This document shows positions 19,640-28,247 of a stretch of 64,000 nucleotides of DNA, one piece after another. Every line of letters starts with the position of its first letter. The stretch's first letter is position 1. The notes beneath the pieces are model-generated. The model saw nothing but the letters and a program-made list of their open reading frames with translations. It searched no databases and had not been told where the DNA came from. The DNA comes from Geomonas sp. Red32. GTDB lineage: Bacteria > Desulfobacterota > Desulfuromonadia > Geobacterales > Geobacteraceae. The stretch spans positions 434,001 to 498,000 of the forward strand of contig NZ_JAKLOY010000002.1 in the NCBI RefSeq assembly GCF_023652955.1, in the 5' to 3' direction. Made by a program: the position numbers and the translations under genes.

Positions 19640-19939
19640 ATGGACTACCAGTACAGCATCATCAACCAGTGCCTCCAGCTTCTCAAGCAGAGCGACATGC
19701 CGACCATCAAGAAGCTTCGGGTTGAGATACAGCTGATCCAGATGAAGAGGCTTCTTCTCAACGAAGCGATCCCTAAGGAAGCCGAAAGCGGGCTCTGCAG
19801 CGAGGACAAGTTCGAGGGATTGCTTTCTCAGATGAGGAGAATCTGCGGCGGGAACTACGAAGGTGAGGCCTTAACGAGCCTCATGGATCGCATCGGCGAC
19901 ATGCTGATGGTCCTTGGCGGCGACCACCTCACCCAGTGA
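19640..19939 (+). CDS. Small helical hypothetical protein
   Basis: 99 residues, not recognised. Predominantly helical and charged, with leucine-rich stretches (INQCLQLLKQSDMPTIKKL, VEIQLIQMKRLLLNE) and no membrane segment. GGAGGGTG precedes the ATG at 19640; an in-frame ATG at 19610 also has AAGGAG but would begin almost at the predicted transcription start. The last 69 nt overlap the 3' end of the convergent histidine kinase gene. Its position behind a sigma-54-like element suggests a regulated product, possibly tied to the kinase and regulator nearby (inference). Confidence 0.55.
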   Translation: MDYQYSIINQCLQLLKQSDMPTIKKLRVEIQLIQMKRLLLNEAIPKEAESGLCSEDKFEGLLSQMRRICGGNYEGEALTSLMDRIGDMLMVLGGDHLTQ

Positions 19940-21514
19940 GGCATCCGCCGCCTTGGCGGGGAGGAGAACCCTGGCCAGGGTCCCCTGGCCAGGTTCGGAG
20001 ACCAGCAGCAACCGCCCCCCATGCTCGGCCACGATGAACTGGGAGATATAGAGCCCAAGGCCGCTCCCCCCCCTGTCCAATTTGGTTGAAAAGAACGGTT
20101 CAAAAAGTCTCTCCATGGTCTCGGCACCGATGCCTATGCCGCTGTCTTGAACCTCCACTACCACCTCGTTGGATTTCTGGTCGAAACGAGTCACCACGCC
20201 AACCTCGCCGCAGGCGTTGGGAAGCGCCTGCATGGCATTCATGATGAGGTTGATGAGCACCTGCTCGATCTGCTGCTGGCTGCCGACGATGACGGGAAGG
20301 TCGGTACCGAGCGAGGTCTTGAGCTGGATGTTCTGCTTCATCTGGCAGGCGAGCACCGAAAGAGCGGCGGTCACCGCGTCGTTGACGTTGAGATTGGGGC
20401 GCAGCCGCGAACCGTCACCCACGCCGTACTCGCGAAGCCCCTGCACGACCCGGGCAATCCGCTCGGAGTTTTCGACGATCTTGGCGGCATTCTCGGATAG
20501 CGCGGTGCGGGCGGTCTTAAACGGGACCCCCCCCAGGTAGAAGTCCCCCTCTTCCTCCCGCACCCGGTCAAGAAGCGGCACCACGTCGGCCCAGATTTTA
20601 GAGATCATGTGACCTGAAAAGCGGATGGAGGCGTTGGGATTGTTGATCTCGTGGGCCATGGAGGAAAGCAAAAGCCCCAGCGAGGTCATTTTATTGGTCT
20701 GGATCAGGCGGGCCATGACCCGCTTCTTCTCCTCCTGCACTTCGAGCTTCATCGCCTTCAAAAGCTCCTCCTGGAGGGATAGATTCTCCAGTTCCCTGAG
20801 CTCAAGGGAGGCGGCCATGGCGTTGATGGCGTTGGCCGAACGGGCCAGTTCGTCATCGCCGGGGAGATCGACGCGAGTGGAGAGGTGTCCCGATCCGATT
20901 TCCTCGATGCCGGCCAAAAGGAGCTTGAAAGAGCCGGTTGCCCTTTTGAGGATCTGGTAGCAAAGCAAGGAGACCATGATCCAGAAAAGGGTTCCGATGG
21001 CGAGCGAGGCGATCAGCAGGTTGTTCAGCTGGTCCCGGACTCCGGAGGTATCGAGCCGGAGGTGGACCTGGCCGATGACCCGGTTCTCGCCGCTGGGGGG
21101 ACGGCCAAGGAGCGCAGCCTCCGGGGAGAGCATCTGGCCGGGAGAGGTAATCGGCACTTCCATGTCGATGGTCTCCCCTACTTTCTCCTTCCGGCTCCTC
21201 GCCTCGGTCAACAGCTGCCCCTCGGCGCTCTTGATAGATACCTCGATGACCGAGGAGTGGCGGACGGTGTCGGCGGCCATCAGCGAGAGGGCGTCCCGGT
21301 TCTCGGCGAACAGCGGAAGGCGGGCATTTTGGGCCAAGATGGTGGCCATCAGCTTCCCTTCCCGTTCCAGCGTGGTCCGATACCCATGGCTTTCGGTGAT
21401 GACGTACACCAGGGCAAAGGCAGCGGTCAAAAGCGCGATGGTCGCCGAAAAGATAAGGTAAAGCCTGAAGCTGAAGCTCTTGAGGTAGGAGGAGATACGG
21501 GAGGATTTTTTCAC
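19871..21514 (-). CDS. Membrane sensor histidine kinase
   Basis: 547 residues: TM1 about 17-40, a periplasmic sensor of about 125 residues, TM2 about 166-186, HAMP (about 187-240), a coiled coil, the phosphoacceptor His in SSMAHEINNPN (about 288) and an HATPase domain (QVLINLIMNAMQAL, DSGIGIG, GGSGLGLYISQ). The H-box type is common in kinases that pair with NtrC-like regulators. The GTG start overlaps the stop of the upstream binding-protein gene by 1 nt (TAGTG). Translation order is TonB receptor, binding protein, kinase, so it probably senses what those two handle. The likely partner is the regulator at 25.9-27.3 kb. Confidence 0.9.
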   Translation of the reverse strand: MKKSSRISSYLKSFSFRLYLIFSATIALLTAAFALVYVITESHGYRTTLEREGKLMATILAQNARLPLFAENRDALSLMAADTVRHSSVIEVSIKSAEGQLLTEARSRKEKVGETIDMEVPITSPGQMLSPEAALLGRPPSGENRVIGQVHLRLDTSGVRDQLNNLLIASLAIGTLFWIMVSLLCYQILKRATGSFKLLLAGIEEIGSGHLSTRVDLPGDDELARSANAINAMAASLELRELENLSLQEELLKAMKLEVQEEKKRVMARLIQTNKMTSLGLLLSSMAHEINNPNASIRFSGHMISKIWADVVPLLDRVREEEGDFYLGGVPFKTARTALSENAAKIVENSERIARVVQGLREYGVGDGSRLRPNLNVNDAVTAALSVLACQMKQNIQLKTSLGTDLPVIVGSQQQIEQVLINLIMNAMQALPNACGEVGVVTRFDQKSNEVVVEVQDSGIGIGAETMERLFEPFFSTKLDRGGSGLGLYISQFIVAEHGGRLLLVSEPGQGTLARVLLPAKAADASLGEVVAAKDHQHVADAIHEAR

Positions 21515-22362
21515 TAGCCCCCCGTGCCGCTGATCTTCAGCCTGCGTAAGACGCCGTCATTGGTTCTGGTCAGCGCCTTGCGGGGAGACTGGGGCGGAAG
21601 TTCATCAATGGGGGTACCGGCGAGGAGACTCTCGGCCATCTCCCCCACCTGCTTGCCGATATCGTAGCGGTCGATGCCGAGGGAAACGGCGCCCCCCATG
21701 GAAAGGTAGACCTCAGCGAAGGTGACCACAGGGACGCCTTGAGACTGGGAAAACAGGAAGTACGCCTCGGTAGAAGCAGGGGATACCGCCGTGACGTCAG
21801 GAATCATCCAGAGCGCCTCTACCTTCCCCCTGAGGGATTCCAGCACGGCCGGGGTCTCCTTGGGGACTCGGACCTCGCGGGTGATGAGTTCAATGCCGGC
21901 CCGCCGCGCCGCGAACTGGGCCCTCCGCAGGTAGGCACCCGAGCGGTTGGGATCGTAGATTACCCCCACTTTCTGAACGCCCATCGAGTTGAAGACCGAC
22001 AGGTAGCGGGAGGGATCGAGCAACATGGCCACCCCGGTCACCCCCTGACGGATCCTGGGATTGAGGGCCATCATGTACAGGACCGGGACGTTGCGGGCCT
22101 TTTCAGCCACCGCCAGCGCACGCTCCCCCACGGCAATGATGACGCGGGGGTGTTCCTCGCGGATGATCCGGGTAATGTCGGTCTCGACGTAGTCGGAGAG
22201 GACGAGGGTACGCATGGTGGCGTTCGAGCCGCGGCGCGCGCCGCGAACGGCTTCATCGTACCCCTTCTCATGCAGGGATTGCAGGACGAGGATGTCGTAG
22301 GCCAGGGCCGGAAGAGGCAGCAGCAACAAGACGGCTATCAGGGCGGCTCTCAGAACTGGCAT
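21514..22362 (-). CDS. ABC transporter substrate-binding-like protein (PF04392 type)
   Basis: 282 residues with a signal peptide ending at LPALA (about 21). The fold is a two-lobed periplasmic binding protein of the ABC_sub_bind type, with YDILVLQSLHEKGYDEAVRG, PRVIIAVGERALAVAEKA and VQKVGVIYDPNRSGAYLRRA. No permease or ATPase gene is adjacent, so it more likely works as a ligand-binding component of a sensory system than of a transporter. It overlaps the TonB receptor gene by 13 nt and the kinase gene by 1 nt, which fits a three-gene operon with coupled expression. Confidence 0.85.
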   Translation of the reverse strand: MPVLRAALIAVLLLLPLPALAYDILVLQSLHEKGYDEAVRGARRGSNATMRTLVLSDYVETDITRIIREEHPRVIIAVGERALAVAEKARNVPVLYMMALNPRIRQGVTGVAMLLDPSRYLSVFNSMGVQKVGVIYDPNRSGAYLRRAQFAARRAGIELITREVRVPKETPAVLESLRGKVEALWMIPDVTAVSPASTEAYFLFSQSQGVPVVTFAEVYLSMGGAVSLGIDRYDIGKQVGEMAESLLAGTPIDELPPQSPRKALTRTNDGVLRRLKISGTGG

Positions 22363-24203
22363 CTGATCCCCACCTCACCCCACCGTCTGGGATTCTTATA
22401 AAAGTAGTGGTTGTACTGGTCGCCGTTGAAGAGGTTCCGCAGCGACCCAAAGAACTCAACCGCCACTTGATCGGTATAGATAACCTTTTTCGCCAAGTGG
22501 AGATCCCAGATCATGTCCTTCTCTGGTTGGGCGGAGGGATCGGTGATCCAATCGATGTAGTGGCCTGTCACTTGCGCCCGGAAGTTCCGGGAATCCTCGT
22601 ATTTGACGCCGACATTAAGGGTGTGGCGGGCTATTCCGGTAACCGCGGCGCCGGTGCCGTCAACCTCGGCATCGACATAGGTGTAACCGACCGAGAGTGA
22701 GGTGGACAAAACCGGAAGGGTTCGCGCCTCCAACTCGACCCCCCGCTTGAGCTGCCGCTGCATTGAGTGGCTGTTGTCGGGATTGTCGACAGTGATGTCC
22801 CAGGTTTCGTTACGGAACAGAGTCCCCTTAAGCCAAAGGTAGCCGATGTCGGCGGATTCGATGCCAACTTGAGAGGTCCAGACCTTCTCGAGGGAGTTGG
22901 CGCGATTGAGAGAGGTTATACTGTACCCCTTGGCTGTGTAGCCCCGGAGCACGGTGTTATCGGTCAGCGCGTAGGTGAGGCCGAAACTAGGGCTGAAGAG
23001 GTCGCCGCTGATGGAACTGTGGTCGTACCGGATGCTGGGGGTGATGGCAAAACGGTTGATGGTGAAGGTGTCGTTGAGGTAAACGCCGACGCGGTCGTCG
23101 CTGCTCACCAGGTAGTCCGCCCGGGTCTGCGGTTGGCTCAGATGAGCCTTGAGGTGGTCATAGTCGACCCCCGCCACAACCCGCTGAAGATTGTCCAAGT
23201 AGGTGAGCTTGACCACGCTGCCGTTGCTGACCTCCTCGTCCCTGACATCCCTCAGTAGGCCTCCGCTAGAGATAGCGAAGTAGAGCAGGTCGGAATTCAT
23301 CCTCCGCGTACGGTAGGTGGCATCAAGGCTGATCCGGTCGGTCAGGGGATACTGGGCGGTGAAGGTAGCGATCAGCTGATCCAGGTCGGTGTTCCGGTTG
23401 AGGTCCATCTGTGGAACCTGCAATTCGGCACGGGAGACGTCGCTATAGGCGGATGTCAGGGTAAGGGATCCCTGCCCCGGCAGATCATAGTGCAACTTGC
23501 CATAGAAGTGATTTAGATCCACCCTGTTGTTCGGAGACAGGCCGTCGGAGCGAAGCTTGCCGCCGGTCAGGTAGTAACCGAATCCCCCCGACGTGCCGGA
23601 GAATTCGCCACGGCCGTCGACGGTTGAGGCCTTGCCGGCGGAAGCGGAGACGAGCCCCCCAATCTCCCGGTCGGGCTGGGGAGACTTGGTGATAACGTTG
23701 ATGACCCCGCCCAAGGCGTTGCCCCATGAGGAGGAAGCCGCCCCCTTGACGATTTCCACCCGTTCGATCATCTGGACAGGAATAGCGATGTCTGGGAAGT
23801 TGTCGGCAAGGTTGTTAATGGGGACGTTGTCGATTAGGACCAGAATGTGATTGTAGTTGGAACCCTGCAGGTCCACCATGGTCGTCGAGCCGGCGGTACG
23901 GAGGTATTCGACCTGAACCCCGGCTACCAGATTGAGCACATCTACCAATGTGTGAGCGTTGAGTGCTTCGATGTCCTTGGCGGTGACCACCGTGATGTTT
24001 TCTGCAGTTTGGGAGGCGGGACGGGGCGAGCGGCCGACGGAGACTGTTTCACTCTGCGTTCCGTTGTACAGTTCTAGGGAGCGGAGTTCGTCCTCCTCCC
24101 CCCGGGCGGGGGAAGCTAACAACAGCAGACAAAGCAAGGGCAGGAAGTGTCGCCACCTCCACCCTACCGCTCTCCGCAGTTTATGCCCTCCGCCGTTGGT
24201 CAA
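22350..24203 (-). CDS. TonB-dependent outer-membrane receptor
   Basis: 617 residues with a signal sequence (hydrophobic LPLLCLLLLASPARG, about 22-35). A plug domain (about 60-175) contains ITVVTAKDIEALNAHTLVDV, VLIDNVPINNL and the end-of-plug motif VEIVKGAASSSWGNALGG followed by VINVITK. A 22-strand type beta barrel ends in the typical terminal Phe (CQF). It would import a substrate across the outer membrane using TonB energy; the BtuB/ferrichrome-like plug does not fix the substrate. A TTG start follows GAGGG. It is divergent from the RiPP precursor, with 135 bp between the two start codons, so the substrate may be the modified peptide or a metal complex (inference). Confidence 0.92.
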   Translation of the reverse strand: MTNGGGHKLRRAVGWRWRHFLPLLCLLLLASPARGEEDELRSLELYNGTQSETVSVGRSPRPASQTAENITVVTAKDIEALNAHTLVDVLNLVAGVQVEYLRTAGSTTMVDLQGSNYNHILVLIDNVPINNLADNFPDIAIPVQMIERVEIVKGAASSSWGNALGGVINVITKSPQPDREIGGLVSASAGKASTVDGRGEFSGTSGGFGYYLTGGKLRSDGLSPNNRVDLNHFYGKLHYDLPGQGSLTLTSAYSDVSRAELQVPQMDLNRNTDLDQLIATFTAQYPLTDRISLDATYRTRRMNSDLLYFAISSGGLLRDVRDEEVSNGSVVKLTYLDNLQRVVAGVDYDHLKAHLSQPQTRADYLVSSDDRVGVYLNDTFTINRFAITPSIRYDHSSISGDLFSPSFGLTYALTDNTVLRGYTAKGYSITSLNRANSLEKVWTSQVGIESADIGYLWLKGTLFRNETWDITVDNPDNSHSMQRQLKRGVELEARTLPVLSTSLSVGYTYVDAEVDGTGAAVTGIARHTLNVGVKYEDSRNFRAQVTGHYIDWITDPSAQPEKDMIWDLHLAKKVIYTDQVAVEFFGSLRNLFNGDQYNHYFYKNPRRWGEVGIRCQF

Positions 24204-24248
24204 AACACGCCCTCTAAAAAAAGTATAATAAATTATTTCAAAAAAACA

Positions 24249-24277
24249 TTGCCTTACTAATAAGCATGTGCTAATCT
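24249..24277 (+). promoter_or_regulatory. Sigma-70 promoter of the peptide/maturase operon
   Basis: TTGCCT (24249-24254), a 17-nt spacer and TAATCT (24272-24277), with an upstream TG giving an extended -10. A near-palindrome TAAGCATGTGCTAA overlaps the spacer and -10 and could be an operator. Transcription would start about 55 nt before the peptide ATG. Confidence 0.5.
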
Positions 24278-24338
24278 AACATAGGTTGGATCGCAAGTCC
24301 AGCATTGATTGCAAAAAAAAGTGAGGGAGGTGATACCC

Positions 24339-24437
24339 ATGGGCCAGTTAGAAGAAACCCTCGTCGTCATCGAGGCCGGAGAGGATCCGGAACTCCAGGA
24401 AGTCTCCTGCTGCTTGTGCTCTTTTACTTTCATCTAG
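24339..24437 (+). CDS. Putative RiPP precursor peptide (geopeptide-like)
   Basis: A peptide of 32 residues. The leader MGQLEETLVVIEAGEDPELQE is acidic and the short core SCCLCSFTFI holds three cysteines and aromatic residues. GGGAGGTGAT lies 6 nt before the ATG, a strong ribosome binding site. A radical SAM/SPASM enzyme gene starts 104 nt downstream on the same strand, the standard arrangement for ribosomally made, enzyme-modified peptides. I recall a Geobacter family called geopeptide with its own maturase, and this pair fits it; I cannot verify the family match. A hairpin between the two genes could keep peptide expression above enzyme expression. Confidence 0.8.
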   Translation: MGQLEETLVVIEAGEDPELQEVSCCLCSFTFI

Positions 24438-24451
24438 AGATTTACAACATG

Positions 24452-24474
24452 GATGCCCCGTCTTGCGGGGCATC
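24452..24474 (+). terminator. Intercistronic hairpin, probable attenuator
   Basis: GATGCCCCG (24452-24460) and CGGGGCATC (24466-24474) form a perfect 9-bp stem with a 5-nt loop. A C/T-rich stretch ending CCCTTTT follows instead of a long T-run, which suggests partial termination or RNA stabilisation after the peptide gene. Confidence 0.65.
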
Positions 24475-24541
24475 CTCCTCTCCCATCCCTTTTAACGAAA
24501 TCAGCCCTCACAACTGACGACAACGACAAGGCTTGCGCAAC

Positions 24542-25873
24542 ATGCATCTATCCCGCTACCTGAAAATCTATCCATCCAATGAAAAACCAGGCTATTTTCT
24601 CCTTTTTTCCACCTTACGGAGTTCCACGGCGCTTGTTTCCGGTGCCACGTTGAGCACCGCCCTCACCGGCTCCAAGATGGGCATCGAGGGGGAAACCCTG
24701 AGGAAGCTGGGCATGCTGGTGGAACATCCTAGCATCGAGAGGGAACAGGTCCGTACCCTCATCGAACGCGCCAACGCCCAAAATCGGAAGTACCGGGCGG
24801 TCGTGGTGCTCAACCTCGCCTGCAACCTCGACTGCAGCTACTGTTATGAGGGAGGCTTCCGCAACGAGCAATACATGTCGCGGGATACCGCCCAACTCCT
24901 GGTGGAGACCCTAAAACGCGACCAGATTGCCCTGGGATTGGATGTCAACCTCGTCTTCTACGGCGGCGAGGCGCTTCTCTCCGAGGACCTGATCCGCTTC
25001 ATCTCGGCGCCCCTCCAGGAGGCAGCTGAAGCGCAAGGGGTGACGTATAACTTCGACTTGGTCACCAACGGCACCTTGCTCAACCGAGCAACGGTGGAAA
25101 GACTCCTCCCCTTCGGGCTGAAGGGTGCGAAGTTCACTCTTGACGGACCAAGGGAGATCCATGACCGGCAACGGCCATTCGCCTCGGGTGCGGGGAGTTT
25201 CGACTGCATCGTGGATAATCTGCGTGAGGTCTATGATCATATCCAGGTGATGCTGGGAGGGAACTGCCGCGAGGAGAACTACCGGGAATTTCCTCGCCTG
25301 CTTGATTACCTGCTGGAGATCGGCATCCGTCCAGAGAAGCTTCTTAGGGTGCTATTCACTCCGGTCACGCCCAAGGCAGGTTGCACGGAGCACGGATCTG
25401 AGTGCGCCTCCTCGAGCGAACCTTGGCTCATCGAAGCCCTCCCCTTCCTGCGCGAAGAGACCCTGGCACGTGGATTCGCCGCGCCTAAGCTCAAGGTTTC
25501 CGCCTGTATGCTGGAATTCGACCACAACGTGGTGGTCAACTACGATGGCGCCCTCTACAAGTGTCCTGCCTTCATGGGGTACGACGGATTCAGCGTGGGA
25601 ACTCTGGCCGAAGGACTCTCTGATTTCAAGGAATCTCACGGGATCGGCAACTGGCAAAACGAGGAGTGCCTCGACTGCCCGTATCTGCCGATCTGCTTCG
25701 GAGGATGCCGCTTCCTCAACCTCCTCAAAGACAGACCGGCCTCGGCCCTTGATTGCCGGCGGGAGTTTTACGACGGAGCTCTGGAAAGAATGATTCTCAT
25801 GAGCATCCCGCACCCTCCCTGCAAGCAAGCTCCCCCCCCGATGATCACTCACGCTGTCGATTACTGCATCTGA
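24542..25873 (+). CDS. Radical SAM/SPASM peptide maturase (geopeptide maturase-like)
   Basis: 443 residues. The radical SAM cluster motif CNLDCSYC occupies about 94-101 (CxxxCxxC), and the SAM-binding GGE equivalent is VFYGGEALLS. The C-terminal SPASM region has cysteines near 322 (KVSACMLE), 341 (LYKCPAF) and 376-387 (CLDCPYLPICFGGC), giving ligands for auxiliary iron-sulfur clusters. The N-terminal about 85 residues (MHLSRYLKIYPSNEKPGYFL) are typical of enzymes with a peptide-recognition extension. Such enzymes make thioether, C-C or epimerised linkages in precursor peptides. I chose ATG 24542; a TTG at 24533 is possible. It converges with the sigma-54 regulator gene, 13 nt apart. Confidence 0.9.
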   Translation: MHLSRYLKIYPSNEKPGYFLLFSTLRSSTALVSGATLSTALTGSKMGIEGETLRKLGMLVEHPSIEREQVRTLIERANAQNRKYRAVVVLNLACNLDCSYCYEGGFRNEQYMSRDTAQLLVETLKRDQIALGLDVNLVFYGGEALLSEDLIRFISAPLQEAAEAQGVTYNFDLVTNGTLLNRATVERLLPFGLKGAKFTLDGPREIHDRQRPFASGAGSFDCIVDNLREVYDHIQVMLGGNCREENYREFPRLLDYLLEIGIRPEKLLRVLFTPVTPKAGCTEHGSECASSSEPWLIEALPFLREETLARGFAAPKLKVSACMLEFDHNVVVNYDGALYKCPAFMGYDGFSVGTLAEGLSDFKESHGIGNWQNEECLDCPYLPICFGGCRFLNLLKDRPASALDCRREFYDGALERMILMSIPHPPCKQAPPPMITHAVDYCI

Positions 25874-25886
25874 CCACCGCTAGCGG

Positions 25887-27290
25887 TCACTGCCTCTCCT
25901 GCTTGAGTCTCTTGTTCAAAGTGGGACGGGTGAGTCCGAGCAGTTCTGCTGCCATGGTCTGGTTGCCGTTGGTGAGCTTCATCGCCTCGGCGATCAGATA
26001 CTCCTCCGCCTGAAGCACGGTGGGAAACTTCCCGAAGATAGCCAAGAAGGGATTGTCAGCATCCAGAGGGGGCTGAGGTGCTCTCGAGGCGGCGGGCTTC
26101 AGGCCAAAGTCGGCGGGCGTGAGGATGCCGGTTTCGCTGCAGGTGACCGCGTGGTGCACCATGTTGTAGAGTTCGCGCACGTTGCCCGGGTACTTGTACT
26201 GCTCCAAGGTCGCCATCAGGCCGGCAGCCAGCGCGGGCTTAGGTTTGCCGAGTTCTTCGGCTGCCATGTGGGCGAAGTAATCAACCAGCGGCCCCACGTC
26301 CTCAATCCTCTCCCTGAGCGGCGGCACGTGGAATTCGTGGGCGCAGAGCCTGAAGTAGAGGTCGTTTCGAAATTTCCCCTCCCCCCTAAGAGCGGTGAAG
26401 TCGACGTTGGAGGCGGCAATCACCCGTGCATCGCTCTTCAAAAGGAGATCGGAGCCGATCCGGTAGTATTCCTTTTCCTGCAAAAGCCGCAACAACTTCA
26501 CCTGGGAGGCCATGTTAAGGTCGCCGATTTCGTCGAGGAAGAGAGTGCCGCCCGCGGCGGCGGCGATGAGCCCTTCACGTTGACTATCGGCCCCGGTAAA
26601 GGCCCCCTTCTTATGACCAAAGAGGGTGTCGGAGAACATCATGTCGTCGAGGCCGGCGGCGTTGAGGCAGATGAAATCCCCTTTGACCCCGGACACCTTA
26701 TGGATGGCGCGGGCCAAAAGCTCCTTGCCGACCCCTGTCTCGCCGGTGATTAGCACCGGGAGGCGCGAGGAGGCAATCGCCTCGATGTACTGGAAGATCC
26801 CCCGCATCTTCTTCGCGTTGGTCACGATGCCGTCGAAAGCCTCCGGGTGGCGCAGCTTGTCCGCCAGCAGGTAATCCTTCAGGATCTTGTTCTGGTTCCC
26901 GAGGTCGCTCACCTGGAGCGCCTTCTTCACGGTGGCCACCAGCCGGTTGGGATCGACCGGCTTGGTCAAGAAGTCAAAGGCACCCTGCTTCATACAGCCG
27001 ACGGCAGTCTCCACGTCGCCCATGGCGGTCATCACGATCACCGGCACCTCCGGGTAATCGGCGGCGAGGGTAGCCAACACCTCGGAACCGCTCATCCGGG
27101 GCATCATCCAGTCCAGGATGACGGCACTTACCTGATGCTCCCGCATGAACGGCACGACGGAGGTGCTATCAGAGATGGTGGTGACGTTCTGGATATCGCT
27201 GGAAGCGAGCAGCAGCGAAACTTCGGTGAGAATGGTCGGTTCGTCATCGACCACCAGCATATGCTTTTGGTTAACCGATTGCTCTGTCAT
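25887..27290 (-). CDS. Sigma-54-dependent response regulator (NtrC family)
   Basis: 467 residues: receiver (Asp in AVILDWMMPRMSG, Lys in FLTKPVDP), AAA+ domain with Walker A GETGVGKE, an intact GAFTGA loop and Walker B GGTLFLDEIGDL, then a C-terminal Fis-type helix-turn-helix (AAELLGLTRPTLNKRLKQ). I chose the ATG at 27290; a TTG at 27326 adds 12 residues but has no ribosome binding site. It sits next to the peptide maturase and two genes away from a histidine kinase of the matching class, so it is the likely regulator of this locus. A sigma-54-like promoter lies at 19.58 kb. Confidence 0.93.
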   Translation of the reverse strand: MTEQSVNQKHMLVVDDEPTILTEVSLLLASSDIQNVTTISDSTSVVPFMREHQVSAVILDWMMPRMSGSEVLATLAADYPEVPVIVMTAMGDVETAVGCMKQGAFDFLTKPVDPNRLVATVKKALQVSDLGNQNKILKDYLLADKLRHPEAFDGIVTNAKKMRGIFQYIEAIASSRLPVLITGETGVGKELLARAIHKVSGVKGDFICLNAAGLDDMMFSDTLFGHKKGAFTGADSQREGLIAAAAGGTLFLDEIGDLNMASQVKLLRLLQEKEYYRIGSDLLLKSDARVIAASNVDFTALRGEGKFRNDLYFRLCAHEFHVPPLRERIEDVGPLVDYFAHMAAEELGKPKPALAAGLMATLEQYKYPGNVRELYNMVHHAVTCSETGILTPADFGLKPAASRAPQPPLDADNPFLAIFGKFPTVLQAEEYLIAEAMKLTNGNQTMAAELLGLTRPTLNKRLKQERQ

Positions 27291-27474
27291 CTGGTACCGT
27301 CCGGTAGACTGATTTAGAAGTTTCAAATAATAACGTCAATAGATGCTATCTTCAACCTATTTCAATCCGCCCCGGCATTTTTTCTCCCCACGGGACTGCT
27401 GCCCCCGCAGGGAACCTGTTGCAACCCGCCGCGAATCGTCCTAATCTGATGGCGACAGCAAAAGGAGAACCCTC

Positions 27475-28026
27475 ATGGCCCCCACCCCATGGCAATTGTT
27501 GGAGAAGTACTTCGACGGCCAGCCGGAAGCCCTTGACATAGTCTACCGCCACAGCCGCAAGGTCGCCGATAAGGCGCTTGCCATCGCCAGGAGCAGCGGC
27601 CTCAGCCTCGACCTTCCCTTCATCGAAGAGGCCGCCCTTCTTCATGACATCGGCGTGTGCCGGGTCGACGCACCCAAGCTCAAATGCTTCGGCGCCGCAC
27701 CCTACATCTGCCACGGCGTCATCGGGCGGGAGATCCTCGAGGCGGAGGGATTCCCTCGCCATGCTATGGTGTGCGAGCGCCACATCGGTGTGGGGCTCAC
27801 GGCCAGCGACGTCGAGATCCAAAAGCTTCCCCTCCCCTTCCGCGAGATGTCCCCCGAATGCGCCTGCGAGCGCGTAGTGGCCATGGCCGATCTCTTCTTC
27901 TCCAAAAGACCAGGCGAACTGGAAAGGGAGAAAAGTCTCAAACAGGTGCGTAACGAACTGGCGGTGTTCGGCAGCCAGAAGGTCACCATCTTCGAGAGCT
28001 GGCTCGAGCAGTTCGGAGTCCGCTGA
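27475..28026 (+). CDS. HD-domain phosphohydrolase
   Basis: 183 residues, a single HD domain. The metal ligands appear as H in YRHSRKVADKA, HD in AALLHDIGVCRVD, H in HGVIGREIL, H in CERHIGVGL and a C-terminal Asp in VAMADLFFSK. Members hydrolyse nucleotides or phosphate esters, and the compact form resembles HDIG proteins of the YqeK or tRNA-processing type. The ATG follows AAAGGAG. It is not clearly part of an operon, since the next gene begins 220 bp downstream. Confidence 0.85.
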   Translation: MAPTPWQLLEKYFDGQPEALDIVYRHSRKVADKALAIARSSGLSLDLPFIEEAALLHDIGVCRVDAPKLKCFGAAPYICHGVIGREILEAEGFPRHAMVCERHIGVGLTASDVEIQKLPLPFREMSPECACERVVAMADLFFSKRPGELEREKSLKQVRNELAVFGSQKVTIFESWLEQFGVR

Positions 28027-28247
28027 CGCCACCCGAGCCGGGCCCGGCCGTGGCAGCCGGCCGCCAACTGCCACGGGAACGTTAACAAGATGAGGAAAGA
28101 GTCAGGCTGAGGCGTATCTTTCCCTTCCCCCCGCAGCGGTGGCAACGGCAAACTGTGCTATACTTCTTCCGTTTCTCCCGTAGTATCCCCCTCCACAGAC
28201 CGTCATCCGGGGCCAACGCCCCCCAACCCCTTTGGCGAAGGTGCGCG

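Noticed and set aside
24305..24517. 70-codon frame overlapping the RiPP peptide in another phase
   Set aside because: Its translation is Arg/Ser-rich with no family match and poor start signals, whereas the 32-residue frame has the strong ribosome binding site and Cys core.
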